A stretch of 64,000 nt of DNA from JAEUJM01 sp044221555. Its GTDB lineage: Bacteria; Actinomycetota; Acidimicrobiia; Acidimicrobiales; DATDAH01. The stretch covers positions 14,201-78,200 of the forward strand of contig JBGAOY010000019.1 of the NCBI GenBank assembly GCA_044221555.1, read 5' to 3'. The translations under genes and the position numbers were made by a program. Below are positions 49,519-58,573 of this stretch, piece after piece (the first letter of the stretch is position 1; each line of letters begins with the position of its first letter). The notes under the pieces were generated by a model. That model ran no database searches and had not been told where the DNA came from. It saw only the letters and a program-made list of their open reading frames with translations.

Positions 49519-50931
49519 GTGAGCGGGCGACGGGGTGGGTCGCGGCGGGTCGCCGCCGTGCTGGTGGCGGCGGGGGCGCTGCTGCTGGCCGCCGGGTGCA
49601 GCTCGTCGGGTGACCAGGATGCGCAGAGCAGCGGCCCGGCGTCGACCGTGGCCGGCGCCCCGGAGGCCGATGCGTTCACCGCCGAGGCGCCGTCCGGCGA
49701 CGCCGCCGCCAACGACGCCGGCGACTCCTCCGGCGGGGCGGGCGGGTCGTCGTCCGGTGCTGCGGCCGACACGGCGACGGGCCCGGCCAGCGGTGTCGAT
49801 CCGGAGGTGGCCGCGGCCAGCGCCCAGCGCCAGGTGGTCTCGACCGCGACCGTGGTGGTCACCGTCGACCACCTCGACCGGTCGGTGGAGCGGGCCCGGC
49901 GCATCACCGCCGGCGCCGACGGCCTGGTGTTCGACGAGCAGACCAGTCGTGAGGCCGACCCCGAGACGGTGCTGACGCTGAAGGTGCCGCCGCAGGCGTT
50001 CGACCGCGTGATCGACCAGTTGGCGGCGCTCGGCGAGCTGGAGTCGAAGCAGATCGCCACCGACGACGTCACCGCCCAGGTGGTCGACCTCGACAGCCGC
50101 ATCGCCACGGCCGAGGCGTCGGTGGACCGCCTGCGGGCCCTGATCATCCGGGCCGAGGACATCGACGACATCGCGGTGCTCGAGAGCCAGCTGCTCGACC
50201 GGGAGACCACCCTCGAGTCGCTGCGCGGCGAGCGGCGCACCATCGCCGACCAGGTGGCCCTGGCCACCATCACCGTGACGCTGCAGCCCACCCCCGAGTC
50301 ACCCGACACACCCGCGGCCGAGCCCGACGAGCTGCCCGGGTTCCTCGACGCCCTCCAGGGCGGGTGGGACGCGCTGTTGACGGCCGGGTCGGTGCTGCTG
50401 CTGGCGGTGTTCGCCCTGCTCCCGTGGGTGCCGCTGCTCGTCGGCGTGGTCCTCGTCGTCCGGTTCGCCCGCCACCGGGCGCGGCGCCGCCGGGCCGCCG
50501 CCGGGCCCGCCAACCTGCCTCCGGGGCCGCTCGCGCCGCCGCCCTTCCCCACTCCGCCGGCGAGCCCTCGACCGGGTCCGCCGCCGCCGCACCAGGCCCC
50601 GCCCCCTCCGGCGCCGACCACACCGCCGTCCGACGCGTCGCCGTCGCGGTCGGCTCCACCATCGGCCGACCAGCCCTCGGCCCCGTCCTCGTCACCGGTG
50701 TCGTCCTCGGTCTCGTCATCGGTCTCGTCCGCTTCACCGCCCCGGCCGGCGCCCGACCAGCCCTCGGCATCATCCCCGTCACCGTCCTGGCCGGTGTCGG
50801 GACAGTCGCCCCCCGTGCCCGCCGGCGCGGCGGCCACTCCTGCCGGCTCGCCGGCCGCCGACGAGGTCCACCCTGTGCCCATCGCTCCCGGCGGCGGCCC
50901 GTCGCCGGTGGAAGGCCAGTCGCTATCGTGA
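49519..50931 (+). CDS. DUF4349 domain lipoprotein with Pro/Ser-rich tail
   Basis: A 470-residue protein. Lipoprotein signal (VLVAAGALLLAAGCSSS, Cys at about 27), Ala/Gly/Ser linker, then a DUF4349 domain at about 100-285 (QRQVVSTATVVVTVDHLDRS; VPPQAFDRVIDQLAALGELE; AQVVDLDSRIATAEASVDRL; IAVLESQLLDRETTLESLRG), which includes a coiled coil, and a transmembrane helix at about 300-320. The cytoplasmic C-terminus is unusually Pro/Ser-rich. The function of DUF4349 is unknown. GTG start. Its TGA overlaps the GTG of fhaA, so it may be translated together with the cell-wall regulators. Confidence 0.8.
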   Translation: MSGRRGGSRRVAAVLVAAGALLLAAGCSSSGDQDAQSSGPASTVAGAPEADAFTAEAPSGDAAANDAGDSSGGAGGSSSGAAADTATGPASGVDPEVAAASAQRQVVSTATVVVTVDHLDRSVERARRITAGADGLVFDEQTSREADPETVLTLKVPPQAFDRVIDQLAALGELESKQIATDDVTAQVVDLDSRIATAEASVDRLRALIIRAEDIDDIAVLESQLLDRETTLESLRGERRTIADQVALATITVTLQPTPESPDTPAAEPDELPGFLDALQGGWDALLTAGSVLLLAVFALLPWVPLLVGVVLVVRFARHRARRRRAAAGPANLPPGPLAPPPFPTPPASPRPGPPPPHQAPPPPAPTTPPSDASPSRSAPPSADQPSAPSSSPVSSSVSSSVSSASPPRPAPDQPSASSPSPSWPVSGQSPPVPAGAAATPAGSPAADEVHPVPIAPGGGPSPVEGQSLS

Positions 50932-51596
50932 CGCCCGTGGTGATCAAGGCCTTCGAGAATCGCCTCGAGCGCATGGTGGAGGGCACGTTCGCCCGGGCGT
51001 TCAAGAGCGGCCTGCGCCCGGTCGAGTTGGGCCGGCGCCTCACCCGCGAGATGGACGCCGACCGCTCGGTCGACGTGAACGGCCGCACGATCGTGCCCAA
51101 CCAGTTCACGGTGTGGCTGAGCCCGGCCGACGTCGACCGGTTCGCCAGCATGGCCGACCGTCTGATGTCCGAGCTGTGCGAGGCGGCCCGCGAGCACGCG
51201 CGGGACGAGGGCTACAGCTTCGTCGGCCCGGTCCGGGTCAGCTTCGAGAGCTCCGACCGCCTGCGCACCGGCACGTTCTCCATCGCCGCGCAACTGGCCG
51301 AGGGCGAGGGGGGCATCGGCGCCGGCTCGCTGATCCTGCCCACCCGCCAACGCGTGCCGCTGGGGGAGCGCCCGATCACGATCGGTCGACTTCCGGAGTG
51401 CAACATCACCCTCAACGACCCCAACGTCAGCCGTCACCACGCCGAGGTGCGCCCGCAGGGCAACGGGTTCATGATCATCGACCAGGGCTCGACCAACGGC
51501 ATCAAGGTGAACGGGGTCCGGGTGGGCCAACAGGTGCTGCAGGACGGCGATCAGATCACCATCGGCAACACCCGCATGGAGTTCGAGGCGTCCTGA
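50928..51596 (+). CDS. fhaA: FhaA-like protein (DUF3662 plus FHA domain)
   Basis: A 222-residue protein. The N-terminal DUF3662 domain (VIKAFENRLERMVEGTFARA; PVELGRRLTREMD; VPNQFTVWLSP) is followed by an FHA domain at about 140-220 (IGRLPECNITLNDPNVSRHH; IDQGSTNGIKVNG). The phosphothreonine-binding Arg, Ser-Arg-His and Ser-Thr-Asn are visible. In mycobacteria FhaA binds phosphorylated MviN and PknB. It is much shorter than mycobacterial FhaA because the linker is nearly absent. GTG start overlaps the previous stop. First gene of the conserved locus. Confidence 0.88.
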   Translation: MTPVVIKAFENRLERMVEGTFARAFKSGLRPVELGRRLTREMDADRSVDVNGRTIVPNQFTVWLSPADVDRFASMADRLMSELCEAAREHARDEGYSFVGPVRVSFESSDRLRTGTFSIAAQLAEGEGGIGAGSLILPTRQRVPLGERPITIGRLPECNITLNDPNVSRHHAEVRPQGNGFMIIDQGSTNGIKVNGVRVGQQVLQDGDQITIGNTRMEFEAS

Positions 51597-51713
51597 CCGG
51601 CGCGCACGGGGCTGGCCAGCGCGCCGTCGGGGTAGGGACACCACGCCGGCCCCCACCCGCCCCGACGCCGGCGTCCGTCCCGCATCCACTGCCACCAGTA
51701 GGCTCGTGCCCCA

Positions 51714-52208
51714 GTGTCGGAGCAACTCCTCACCATCCTCAAGCTGTGCCTCATGGTGCTCCTGTACCTGTTCTTCCTCCGCGTGCTGCGGGCGGTGTGG
51801 GCCGAGCTGCGGGCACCGGTGCCCACGGCCGCGCCCGCCGTCGCGCCCGTGTCCAACCGGGCCTCGCGCCGGGCGGCGCGGGCCGCCGGCGCCCCACCCC
51901 GACAGGCACGACGGGGCGGCACGCCCAAGGCGTTGCGGGTGATCGAGCCCGCGGCCCAGAAGGGCCGCACCTTCCCCCTCGGCGACGAGATCACCGTGGG
52001 CCGCGCCGCGGGGTGCTCGGTCACGCTCGACGACACCTACGTCAGCCAGATCCACTCGCGCGTCTTCACCCGCGACGGCAAGATCTTCGTGGAGGACCTG
52101 GGATCGACCAACGGCACCTACCTCAACCGGGCCAAGGTGCAGGGGCCGATGGTGATGCAGCGGGGCGACCGCCTGCAGGTGGGCAGCACCGTGATGGAGC
52201 TGGCATGA
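51714..52208 (+). CDS. fhaB: FhaB-like membrane FHA protein
   Basis: A 164-residue protein: an N-terminal membrane helix (LLTILKLCLMVLLYLFFLRV, about 4-25), a basic linker, and a C-terminal FHA domain (VGRAAGCSVTLDDTYVSQIHSRV; DLGSTNGTYLNRAKV). FhaB/FipA recruits phosphoproteins to the division and elongation machinery. GTG start. The gap to fhaA is 117 bp with no gene; pstP follows 133 bp later, which is longer than is usual in this locus. Confidence 0.88.
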   Translation: MSEQLLTILKLCLMVLLYLFFLRVLRAVWAELRAPVPTAAPAVAPVSNRASRRAARAAGAPPRQARRGGTPKALRVIEPAAQKGRTFPLGDEITVGRAAGCSVTLDDTYVSQIHSRVFTRDGKIFVEDLGSTNGTYLNRAKVQGPMVMQRGDRLQVGSTVMELA

Positions 52209-52341
52209 GCGGAGCGGCGGCCCGACGACGAGCGGCCCGCCGCCTCCGTGGCCGAACGGCGAGGGCGCGCCAGTCGCCCAGAGCGGGACGCATGAGCGGA
52301 GAATCGGCCGATCGCGACCAGGTCGCGGCAAGGATGGGTGG

Positions 52342-53841
52342 ATGACCACGTTCCGGGCAGGTGCCGCCACCGACAAGGGCCGGGTACGCGCCAACAACCA
52401 GGACAGCCAATTGGTCGTCGAGGGCCGGCTGTTCGCGGTGGCCGACGGCATGGGCGGGCACCGGGGCGGCGAGGTCGCGTCGGCGACCGCCCTCGAGTCG
52501 CTCTCGGCCGGCCTCGGCGAGGCCACCACCGGGGCGCTGCTGGCCGGCGTCACCGGCGCCAACACCGCGGTGTTCACCCGCGCGAGCCACGACCCCGAGC
52601 TCCGCGGCATGGGCACCACGCTCACCGTGCTCGCGCTGGTGGTGGCGCCCGACGGCACCGAGCGGCTGGCGGTGGCCAACGTGGGCGACTCGCGGGCCTA
52701 CCGGCTGCGGGGCGACGAGCTGGTCCAGATGACCGAGGACCACAGCCTGGTCGAGAGCCTGGTGCGCCAGGGCCGGCTCACCGCAGAGGAGGCGGTCACC
52801 CACCCGCAGCGCAACATCCTCACCCGGGCCCTCGGCATCGAGCCCCAGGTCGAGGTCGACCTGTGGGAGATGTCGGCGGTGCCGAACGACCGCTTCCTGC
52901 TCTGCAGCGACGGCCTGTTCAACGAGGTCGAGCCCGCCGTCATCGCGGCCACGCTGCGCAAGCTGGCCGACCCCACCGACGCCGCGCAGGAACTGGTGCG
53001 CCTGGCCAACGAGGGGGGTGGCCGCGACAACATCACCTGTGTCGTGGTCGACATCGTCGAAGGCAGCGGCTCGCCCGACGATGCGGTGGCCCGGCTCGGC
53101 AGCGCGTCCGAGCCCGACCTCGCGGGCTACGGCCCCTCCACCGCCCCCACACCGGTCGCCTCGGTGTTCGAGGAATCCCCGCCGCCCCCGCCGCTGCCCC
53201 CGGCACCCGAGGCGCCGGTCCAGTCCACCGCCGGCCCCGACCCACCGCTCATCGGGGCCATCCCCGACCATCTGCCCGACGACGCCCAGTCCCCGGTGGC
53301 CCCCGCGCCGCGCCGGCCCCGTCGCTTCACCTGGCGCGTGGTCGTGTTCGTCCTGGCCCTCGTCGCCCTGGCCGGTGTCGTCGCCGGCGCGTTGGTCTGG
53401 TACGGGCGCAACACCTACTACGTGGCCTTCGACGACGCCGGCCACGTCACCATCTACAAGGGCCGAGACGGTAGCTTCTTGATCTTCGATCCGACCGTCG
53501 AGCGCATCACCGACATCACCGTGGGCGACCTGAAGGAGACCGCGGCCGAGCGGGTGCAGGCCCGGCCCGACCTGGCGTCGCGGGACGAGGCCGAAGAGTT
53601 CGTGGCCAACCTGTGTGACTCGCTGAGTATCCAGGGCGTACAACACCAGAACGAGTGCACCGGCGGCGTCGGCGCGACCGAGCCGTCCACGAGCACCACG
53701 TCCGGCACCTCGGGGGACACGGGGGGTACACCCTCGGGTGGCACCGGCGCCTCGACCAAGCCGTCCGGCAGCGATTCGGATGACACCGGATCGGCCGGCC
53801 ACACCACCGCCTCCACCGCGGCGCCCGCCACACCGAAATGA
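52342..53841 (+). CDS. pstP: PP2C-family serine/threonine phosphatase PstP
   Basis: A 499-residue protein. The phosphatase domain (about 1-240) has DKGRVRANNQD, FAVADGMGGHRGGEVAS, ELRGMGTTLTVLAL, VGDSRAYRLR, EDHSLVESLV, LCSDGLFNEV and GGRDNITCVVV: the metal-binding Asp set of PP2C is complete. A Pro-rich linker, a transmembrane helix at about 332-352, and an extracellular domain with a Thr/Ser/Gly-rich tail follow. It dephosphorylates PknB-type kinases and their targets. The stop overlaps the rodA start (ATGA). Confidence 0.92.
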   Translation: MTTFRAGAATDKGRVRANNQDSQLVVEGRLFAVADGMGGHRGGEVASATALESLSAGLGEATTGALLAGVTGANTAVFTRASHDPELRGMGTTLTVLALVVAPDGTERLAVANVGDSRAYRLRGDELVQMTEDHSLVESLVRQGRLTAEEAVTHPQRNILTRALGIEPQVEVDLWEMSAVPNDRFLLCSDGLFNEVEPAVIAATLRKLADPTDAAQELVRLANEGGGRDNITCVVVDIVEGSGSPDDAVARLGSASEPDLAGYGPSTAPTPVASVFEESPPPPPLPPAPEAPVQSTAGPDPPLIGAIPDHLPDDAQSPVAPAPRRPRRFTWRVVVFVLALVALAGVVAGALVWYGRNTYYVAFDDAGHVTIYKGRDGSFLIFDPTVERITDITVGDLKETAAERVQARPDLASRDEAEEFVANLCDSLSIQGVQHQNECTGGVGATEPSTSTTSGTSGDTGGTPSGGTGASTKPSGSDSDDTGSAGHTTASTAAPATPK

Positions 53842-55145
53842 TCGGCGCCAACCGGCGCACCACCGAGCTCGGCCTCATCGTCCTGGCGGTGCTGGTGGTG
53901 GGCGCGGCCTACACGCTGGCCAGCCTGGGCACCGAAGCCTCCATCCCGGCCAACGTGGTGCCCTTCCTGGGCATCATCCTGGGCCTGCTGGTGGTCGCGC
54001 ACCTGGCGGTGCGCCGCCTGGCCCCACTGGCCGACGGCATCCTGTTGCCGCTCGCCGCCCTGCTGAACGGCCTCGGCTACGTGTGGATCGCCCGGCTCGA
54101 CAAGGACCTCGCCGCCCTCCAGGCCACCTGGACCGCCCTCGGGATCCTGGGCTTCGTGCTCACCCTGCTGTTCGTCCGGCGCATGCGCGACCTCGACAAC
54201 CCCTACTCGCTCATGCTCGTGGGCGTGGGCCTGCTGCTGCTGCCACTCGTGCCCGGGGTGGGCCGCACCATCAACGGCGCCAAGATCTGGGTGGCGCTCG
54301 GCCCCATCAGCTTCCAGCCCGGCGAATTCGCCAAGATCGCGCTGGCCATCTCGTTCGCCGCCTACCTGGTGCGCAAGCGCGAGGTGCTGTCCATGGCCAC
54401 GTTCAAGGTGGGGCCGTTCTCCCTGCCCGAGCCGCGCGACCTCGGGCCGGTGCTGCTGGCCTGGGGGTTCTCGCTGCTGGTCATGTTCTTCGAGAAGGAC
54501 CTGGGCTCGTCGCTGCTGTTCTTCGCCCTGTTCATCACCATGGTGTGGATCGCCACCCAGCGACCCGCCTACCTGGCGCTCGGAACCTTCCTCTTCCTCG
54601 TGGGAGCCTTCTTCGCGTGGAAGACCTTCGACCACGTGCAGACCCGCGTCACGGTGTGGCTCGACCCGTGGCAGGACGCCGACGGCAAGGGCTTCCAGGT
54701 GATCCAGGGGTGGTTCTCGCTGGCCGCCGGCGGCGTGACGGGCAAGGGCCCCGGCCTCGGCCAGCCCGGCCTCATCCCCGCGGCCGACACCGACTTCATC
54801 TTCGCGGCGATGGGTGAGGAGCTGGGGTTGCTGGGTGGCTCGCTGGTGCTCGCCGCCTTCGTCCTCATGGTGGGCGCGGGCCTGCGCATCGCCCTCACCG
54901 CCGACCGCGAGTTCGACAAGCTGCTGGCCGCCGGCCTCACCACGCTGCTCGGCATCCAGGCGTTCATCATCGTCGGCGGCGTCACCCGGCTGCTGCCCCT
55001 CACCGGTGTGACCCTGCCCTTCATCAGCTACGGCGGCTCGTCGCTGGTCGCCAACTACGTGCTGCTGGCCCTGCTGCTGCGCATCTCGGACGACTCCACC
55101 CGGCGGGCCAACGAGGGTCGCGGCACTCCGGGGGGTGCGGGGTGA
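53838..55145 (+). CDS. rodA: RodA/FtsW-family SEDS glycosyltransferase
   Basis: A 435-residue membrane protein with about 12 helices. SEDS signatures: NGAKIWVALGPISFQPGEFAKI (with the conserved Pro-Gly-Glu), FFEKDLGSSLLFFALF with the catalytic Asp, and LPFISYGGSSLVANYVLLALLL near the end. It polymerises lipid II into glycan strands and pairs with the downstream PbpA transpeptidase. Four-nucleotide overlaps with pstP and pbpA indicate tight coupling. Confidence 0.93.
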   Translation: MIGANRRTTELGLIVLAVLVVGAAYTLASLGTEASIPANVVPFLGIILGLLVVAHLAVRRLAPLADGILLPLAALLNGLGYVWIARLDKDLAALQATWTALGILGFVLTLLFVRRMRDLDNPYSLMLVGVGLLLLPLVPGVGRTINGAKIWVALGPISFQPGEFAKIALAISFAAYLVRKREVLSMATFKVGPFSLPEPRDLGPVLLAWGFSLLVMFFEKDLGSSLLFFALFITMVWIATQRPAYLALGTFLFLVGAFFAWKTFDHVQTRVTVWLDPWQDADGKGFQVIQGWFSLAAGGVTGKGPGLGQPGLIPAADTDFIFAAMGEELGLLGGSLVLAAFVLMVGAGLRIALTADREFDKLLAAGLTTLLGIQAFIIVGGVTRLLPLTGVTLPFISYGGSSLVANYVLLALLLRISDDSTRRANEGRGTPGGAG

Positions 55146-56608
55146 ACAAGCGCATCCGCCGGCTCGGCATCTTCCTCCTCGCCTGCTACGTCGCGCTGTT
55201 CGGCATGCTCAACTACATCCAGGTGTTCGAGGCCGACTCGCTGAACAACAACGCCCTCAACGCCCGCGGCACCTTCGAGAACCTGCGACGCGACCGGGGC
55301 ACCATCGAGACGGTCGACGGGGTGGTCCTGGCCCGCTCGGTGCCCGTGGACGACCGCTTCGAGTTCCAGCGCGAGTACCCCGAGGGCGACCTCTTCGGTC
55401 AGATCACCGGGTTCTTCCCCGTGAACGGCCGGGCCACCGGTGTCGAGTTCCAGTACGACGACCAGTTGGCCGGCCAGACCTTCGAGCAGGAGCTGCGCTC
55501 GTTCGCCGACCTGTTCATCGACCGCCAGCGCACCGGCAACGTCACGCTCACCCTGCGGCGTGACGTGCAGGCGGTCGCCCGCGAGCAACTGGGGACGCGG
55601 CGGGGATCGGTGGTGGTGGTCGACGTCGACACCGGCGCCCTGGTGGCGCTGTGGAGCTACCCCTCGTACGACCCGAACCCGCTCAGCAGCCACGATCCCG
55701 ACGCGGCCCGCGACGCCTTCCGATTCCTCGACCCCACCAGCGGCACCTCGCCGCTGCGGCCGTCGTCGTACCAGAACACGTTCTTCCCCGGCTCCACCTT
55801 CAAGGTGGTCACCGGGTCGAACGGCGTGCAGAGCGGGCTGGTCACCCCCGACTCGCCGTCGTACCCGGCGGTGTCCAGCTACACGCCGCCACAGACCACC
55901 CGCCCGCTGTCCAACTTCGCCGGTGAGGTGTGCGGGGGGACGCTGTTCACCATCCTCGCCCAGTCGTGCAACACGTCGTTCGCGCAGATGGGCACCGAGA
56001 CGCTCGGCCCCGACATCATGGTGAACGGGTCGGCGGCGTTCGGGTTCAACCAGGTGCCCCCCATCGACCTGCCCGGCGCGGTCGAGTCGCGCTTCCCCGT
56101 CGACTTCGCCGACAACCTGCCGGCGCTGGCCCAGGCCTCCATCGGTCAGGGCGACGTGTCGGCCACACCGCTGCAGATGGCACTGGTGGCCGCGGGGGTG
56201 GCCAACGACGGCGTGATCATGGCCCCTCACGTGATGAAGGAGATCCGTGACGGCGAGGGCGCGGTGATCGACGACGAGCCGGTCGACGTCTGGAAGACCC
56301 CGATCAGCCCCGAGAGCGCCGCCACCATGCGCCAGGCCATGCTCGGCGTGGTGGCCAACGGCACCCTGGCCGGCGTGGCCGCGATCCCGGGCTTCGAGGT
56401 GGGCGGCAAGACCGGCACCGCCCAGACCGGTCGCAACACCAACAACGCGTGGGTCATCGAGTTCGCCGGCCCCCCCGGGCAGAAGCCCGAGCTGGCCATC
56501 GCGGTGATCGTCGAGGACCAGGGCCCCGACGAGACCGGCGGCGGCGTGGCCGGCCCCATCGCCCGCGCCGTCCTCGAGGCCGCGCTGCAACCCCCCGCCG
56601 GCGGCTGA
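55142..56608 (+). CDS. pbpA: Penicillin-binding protein PbpA (class B transpeptidase)
   Basis: A 488-residue protein. An N-terminal membrane helix (GIFLLACYVALFGMLNYIQV), a dimerisation domain (RGTIETVDGVVLARS), and a transpeptidase domain with active-site motifs PGSTFKVV, QSCNTSF and GGKTGTAQTG. It cross-links peptidoglycan made by RodA. No PASTA or extra C-terminal domain. GTG start overlapping the rodA stop by 4 nt. In mycobacteria PbpA is phosphorylated by PknB, so regulation by the nearby kinases is expected. Confidence 0.93.
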   Translation: MNKRIRRLGIFLLACYVALFGMLNYIQVFEADSLNNNALNARGTFENLRRDRGTIETVDGVVLARSVPVDDRFEFQREYPEGDLFGQITGFFPVNGRATGVEFQYDDQLAGQTFEQELRSFADLFIDRQRTGNVTLTLRRDVQAVAREQLGTRRGSVVVVDVDTGALVALWSYPSYDPNPLSSHDPDAARDAFRFLDPTSGTSPLRPSSYQNTFFPGSTFKVVTGSNGVQSGLVTPDSPSYPAVSSYTPPQTTRPLSNFAGEVCGGTLFTILAQSCNTSFAQMGTETLGPDIMVNGSAAFGFNQVPPIDLPGAVESRFPVDFADNLPALAQASIGQGDVSATPLQMALVAAGVANDGVIMAPHVMKEIRDGEGAVIDDEPVDVWKTPISPESAATMRQAMLGVVANGTLAGVAAIPGFEVGGKTGTAQTGRNTNNAWVIEFAGPPGQKPELAIAVIVEDQGPDETGGGVAGPIARAVLEAALQPPAGG

Positions 56609-56741
56609 TCGGTCGGCGTTCACGCTCACTGCGGACTCGGCCCTCCGACGCCCGCCACTCGCCACGGCTACTCCACCAACTGCACGGCCACGGCGAAGCT
56701 CCACCCTCGCTGACCGCCTGACGAACCGTGGTTCTGAAAGA

Positions 56742-56784
56742 CTCGACGACATAGCGCGGGCAAAGCGCTCGCTATGTCGTCGAG
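56742..56784. terminator. Perfect 15-bp hairpin between pbpA and kinase gene
   Basis: Arms CTCGACGACATAGCG (56742-56756) and CGCTATGTCGTCGAG (56770-56784) with a 13-nt loop, inside the 280-bp gap after pbpA. No T-run follows. It may end the pstP-rodA-pbpA transcript or bind a regulator; the gap otherwise shows no gene. Confidence 0.6.
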
Positions 56785-56888
56785 AATGGCGTCCGCCCGC
56801 CAGCCCGGCCATTCAGAGTGTCCGACCCCGCCCCGAGGGTGTCCTCGGCTGAGTCCAGCGGGATAGGCGGCAGAGGAGCGTGAAGAGA

Positions 56889-58523
56889 ATGGGGGCGATG
56901 CCGGAGGTCGACGGGTACTCCGGCCTCGTCGAGGTGGCCAAGGGCGGGTTCGGCACCGTCTACCGGGCCCGCCAGGTCCGCCACGGTCGGGTCGTCGCGC
57001 TCAAGGTCCTCGACGTGAACGACCTCGACGACGGCCGCCGCCGCCGCTTCGACCGCGAGTGCGTGGCCATGGGCAGTCTCTCGTGGCATCCCAACGTGGT
57101 CGCCCTGTTCGACTCGGGGATCGCGGCCGACGGGCACCCGTGGCTGGCGATGGAGTACCTCGAGGCCGGGTCGCTGGGTGATCGGCTGCGCAAGGACGGG
57201 CCGCTGCCCTGGCCGGCCGCGGTGGTTGCGGGCGTGCAGGTCGCCGGCGCACTCGGCGCCGCCCACGCCGCGGGGGTCCTCCACCGCGACCTGAAGCCGG
57301 AGAACCTGCTCATCGGACCGTTCGGCGAGGTCGAGCTCGGCGACTTCGGCATCGCCGCCGTCGAGGGGGCATCGAAGACCACCACCGGCCACGCGTCGTT
57401 CACGGCCTCGCACGTCGCCCCCGAGATCCTGCGCCGTCGTCGCCCCGACGAGCGCTCCGACCTGTACAGCCTCGCGTCGACGCTCTACACGCTCGTGGCG
57501 GGTTCGCCGCCGTTCGCCGGCCAGGCCGGCGAGCCGATCGAGGCGGTGCTCACCAGCGTTCTCACCGATCCCCCGCCCCGCCTGCAGGGCGTTCCCGACA
57601 CGCTTGCCGACCTGCTCGACCAGACCCTGTCCAAGGACCCCAGGGACCGGCCCGCGAGCGCAGAAGTGTTCGGGCGGATCCTCCAACGGGTGCAGGCCGA
57701 GGGCGGCGGGGCCGTCACGGACCTCCGGCTGACCCCCAACGCCGGCCTCGGGTCAGAGGTCGACCCGCAGCCGGTCGGCGTCCCCCACCCGGGCCCCGTC
57801 GCTGATGTCGAGGGTGATCCCCGCCCCACCGTCGACCGAACGGTGGCGTCGCCGGTGCTCCCTGGAGACGATCCCCTCCAGACCGTCGTGGTCGTTGCCT
57901 CCCCGTCGGCGCCACCGGAGCCGGCACCGCCATCAGTGCCGCCGGGTGATGGGTCGGAGGCGCCCGTCAACGGTTCGGGACCGCCACGGGCACCCCTGCA
58001 CGCGAGGCGCCGGCGCATGGTCGCGGTCATGGCCGTGGGCGGGGCTGTTCTGGCCACGGTCCTTCTGCTCGTGACGAGGGGCGATGACGGCGGCCGGGCC
58101 GCGAACACGACGGTGGCCGACACCACCGGCGTCTCGGGATCGCCCCCCACCGATCTGTCGTCCGGCGTCACCACCGGTGTGACCGCGGTGAGCAGCGCCG
58201 ACCTCCCGGTCCTGGTCGTGAACGCGTCGGGTACGCCCGGGACGGCGAGCGTGGTGGTCGCCGACCTCCAGAGCGCCGGCTATGGCGCGGTCCCCCCGCC
58301 GTCAGCGAGCAGCCTCGACGCGGCCGAGACGACGAGCGTCTACTTCTTCGTCGATGACAACACCAGCTACGAGGCGGATGCCGAGGCCGTGGCGGAGGTC
58401 ATCGGGGTCCAGTCCTCATCGGTGGTGCCCATGCCGGCTGACGTCGCCGCCGAGATCGTGGACGTCGAGGAGAACGCCGCCGTCCTCGTCGTGCTGGGCG
58501 CCGACTTCGCGGCACGAGGGTGA
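56889..58523 (+). CDS. Serine/threonine protein kinase with extracellular LytR_C-like domain
   Basis: A 544-residue protein. Kinase domain about 5-270: EVAKGGFGTVYRAR, ALKVLDV, LHRDLKPENLL, LGDFGIAA, SHVAPEI, RSDLYSLASTLY. Pro-rich juxtamembrane segment, one membrane helix at about 375-395, then an ectodomain whose last ~105 residues (LPVLVVNASGTPGTASVVVAD; DLQSAGYGAV; SVYFFVDDN; VVVLGADFA-like end) match the LytR_C fold instead of PASTA repeats. It occupies the place of pknA. LytR_C domains accompany cell-wall ligases, so it may sense envelope state. GAGGAG lies 10 nt before the chosen ATG; a GTG at 56880 is possible. Confidence 0.85.
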   Translation: MGAMPEVDGYSGLVEVAKGGFGTVYRARQVRHGRVVALKVLDVNDLDDGRRRRFDRECVAMGSLSWHPNVVALFDSGIAADGHPWLAMEYLEAGSLGDRLRKDGPLPWPAAVVAGVQVAGALGAAHAAGVLHRDLKPENLLIGPFGEVELGDFGIAAVEGASKTTTGHASFTASHVAPEILRRRRPDERSDLYSLASTLYTLVAGSPPFAGQAGEPIEAVLTSVLTDPPPRLQGVPDTLADLLDQTLSKDPRDRPASAEVFGRILQRVQAEGGGAVTDLRLTPNAGLGSEVDPQPVGVPHPGPVADVEGDPRPTVDRTVASPVLPGDDPLQTVVVVASPSAPPEPAPPSVPPGDGSEAPVNGSGPPRAPLHARRRRMVAVMAVGGAVLATVLLLVTRGDDGGRAANTTVADTTGVSGSPPTDLSSGVTTGVTAVSSADLPVLVVNASGTPGTASVVVADLQSAGYGAVPPPSASSLDAAETTSVYFFVDDNTSYEADAEAVAEVIGVQSSSVVPMPADVAAEIVDVEENAAVLVVLGADFAARG

Positions 58524-58573
58524 TCGGGCCGTGACTTCGGCCGGAAGGTGACCCGTCGGTAACCTGTCAGGCG

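Noticed and set aside
49365..52679. 1100-codon minus-strand frame across the DUF4349/fhaA/fhaB region
   Set aside because: Antisense shadow; the translation is Ser/Ala/Arg-rich with no domain, while the plus strand holds FHA proteins.
56880..58523. Calling the first kinase PknA
   Set aside because: Position fits, but the LytR_C-type ectodomain is unlike PknA, so no symbol was given.
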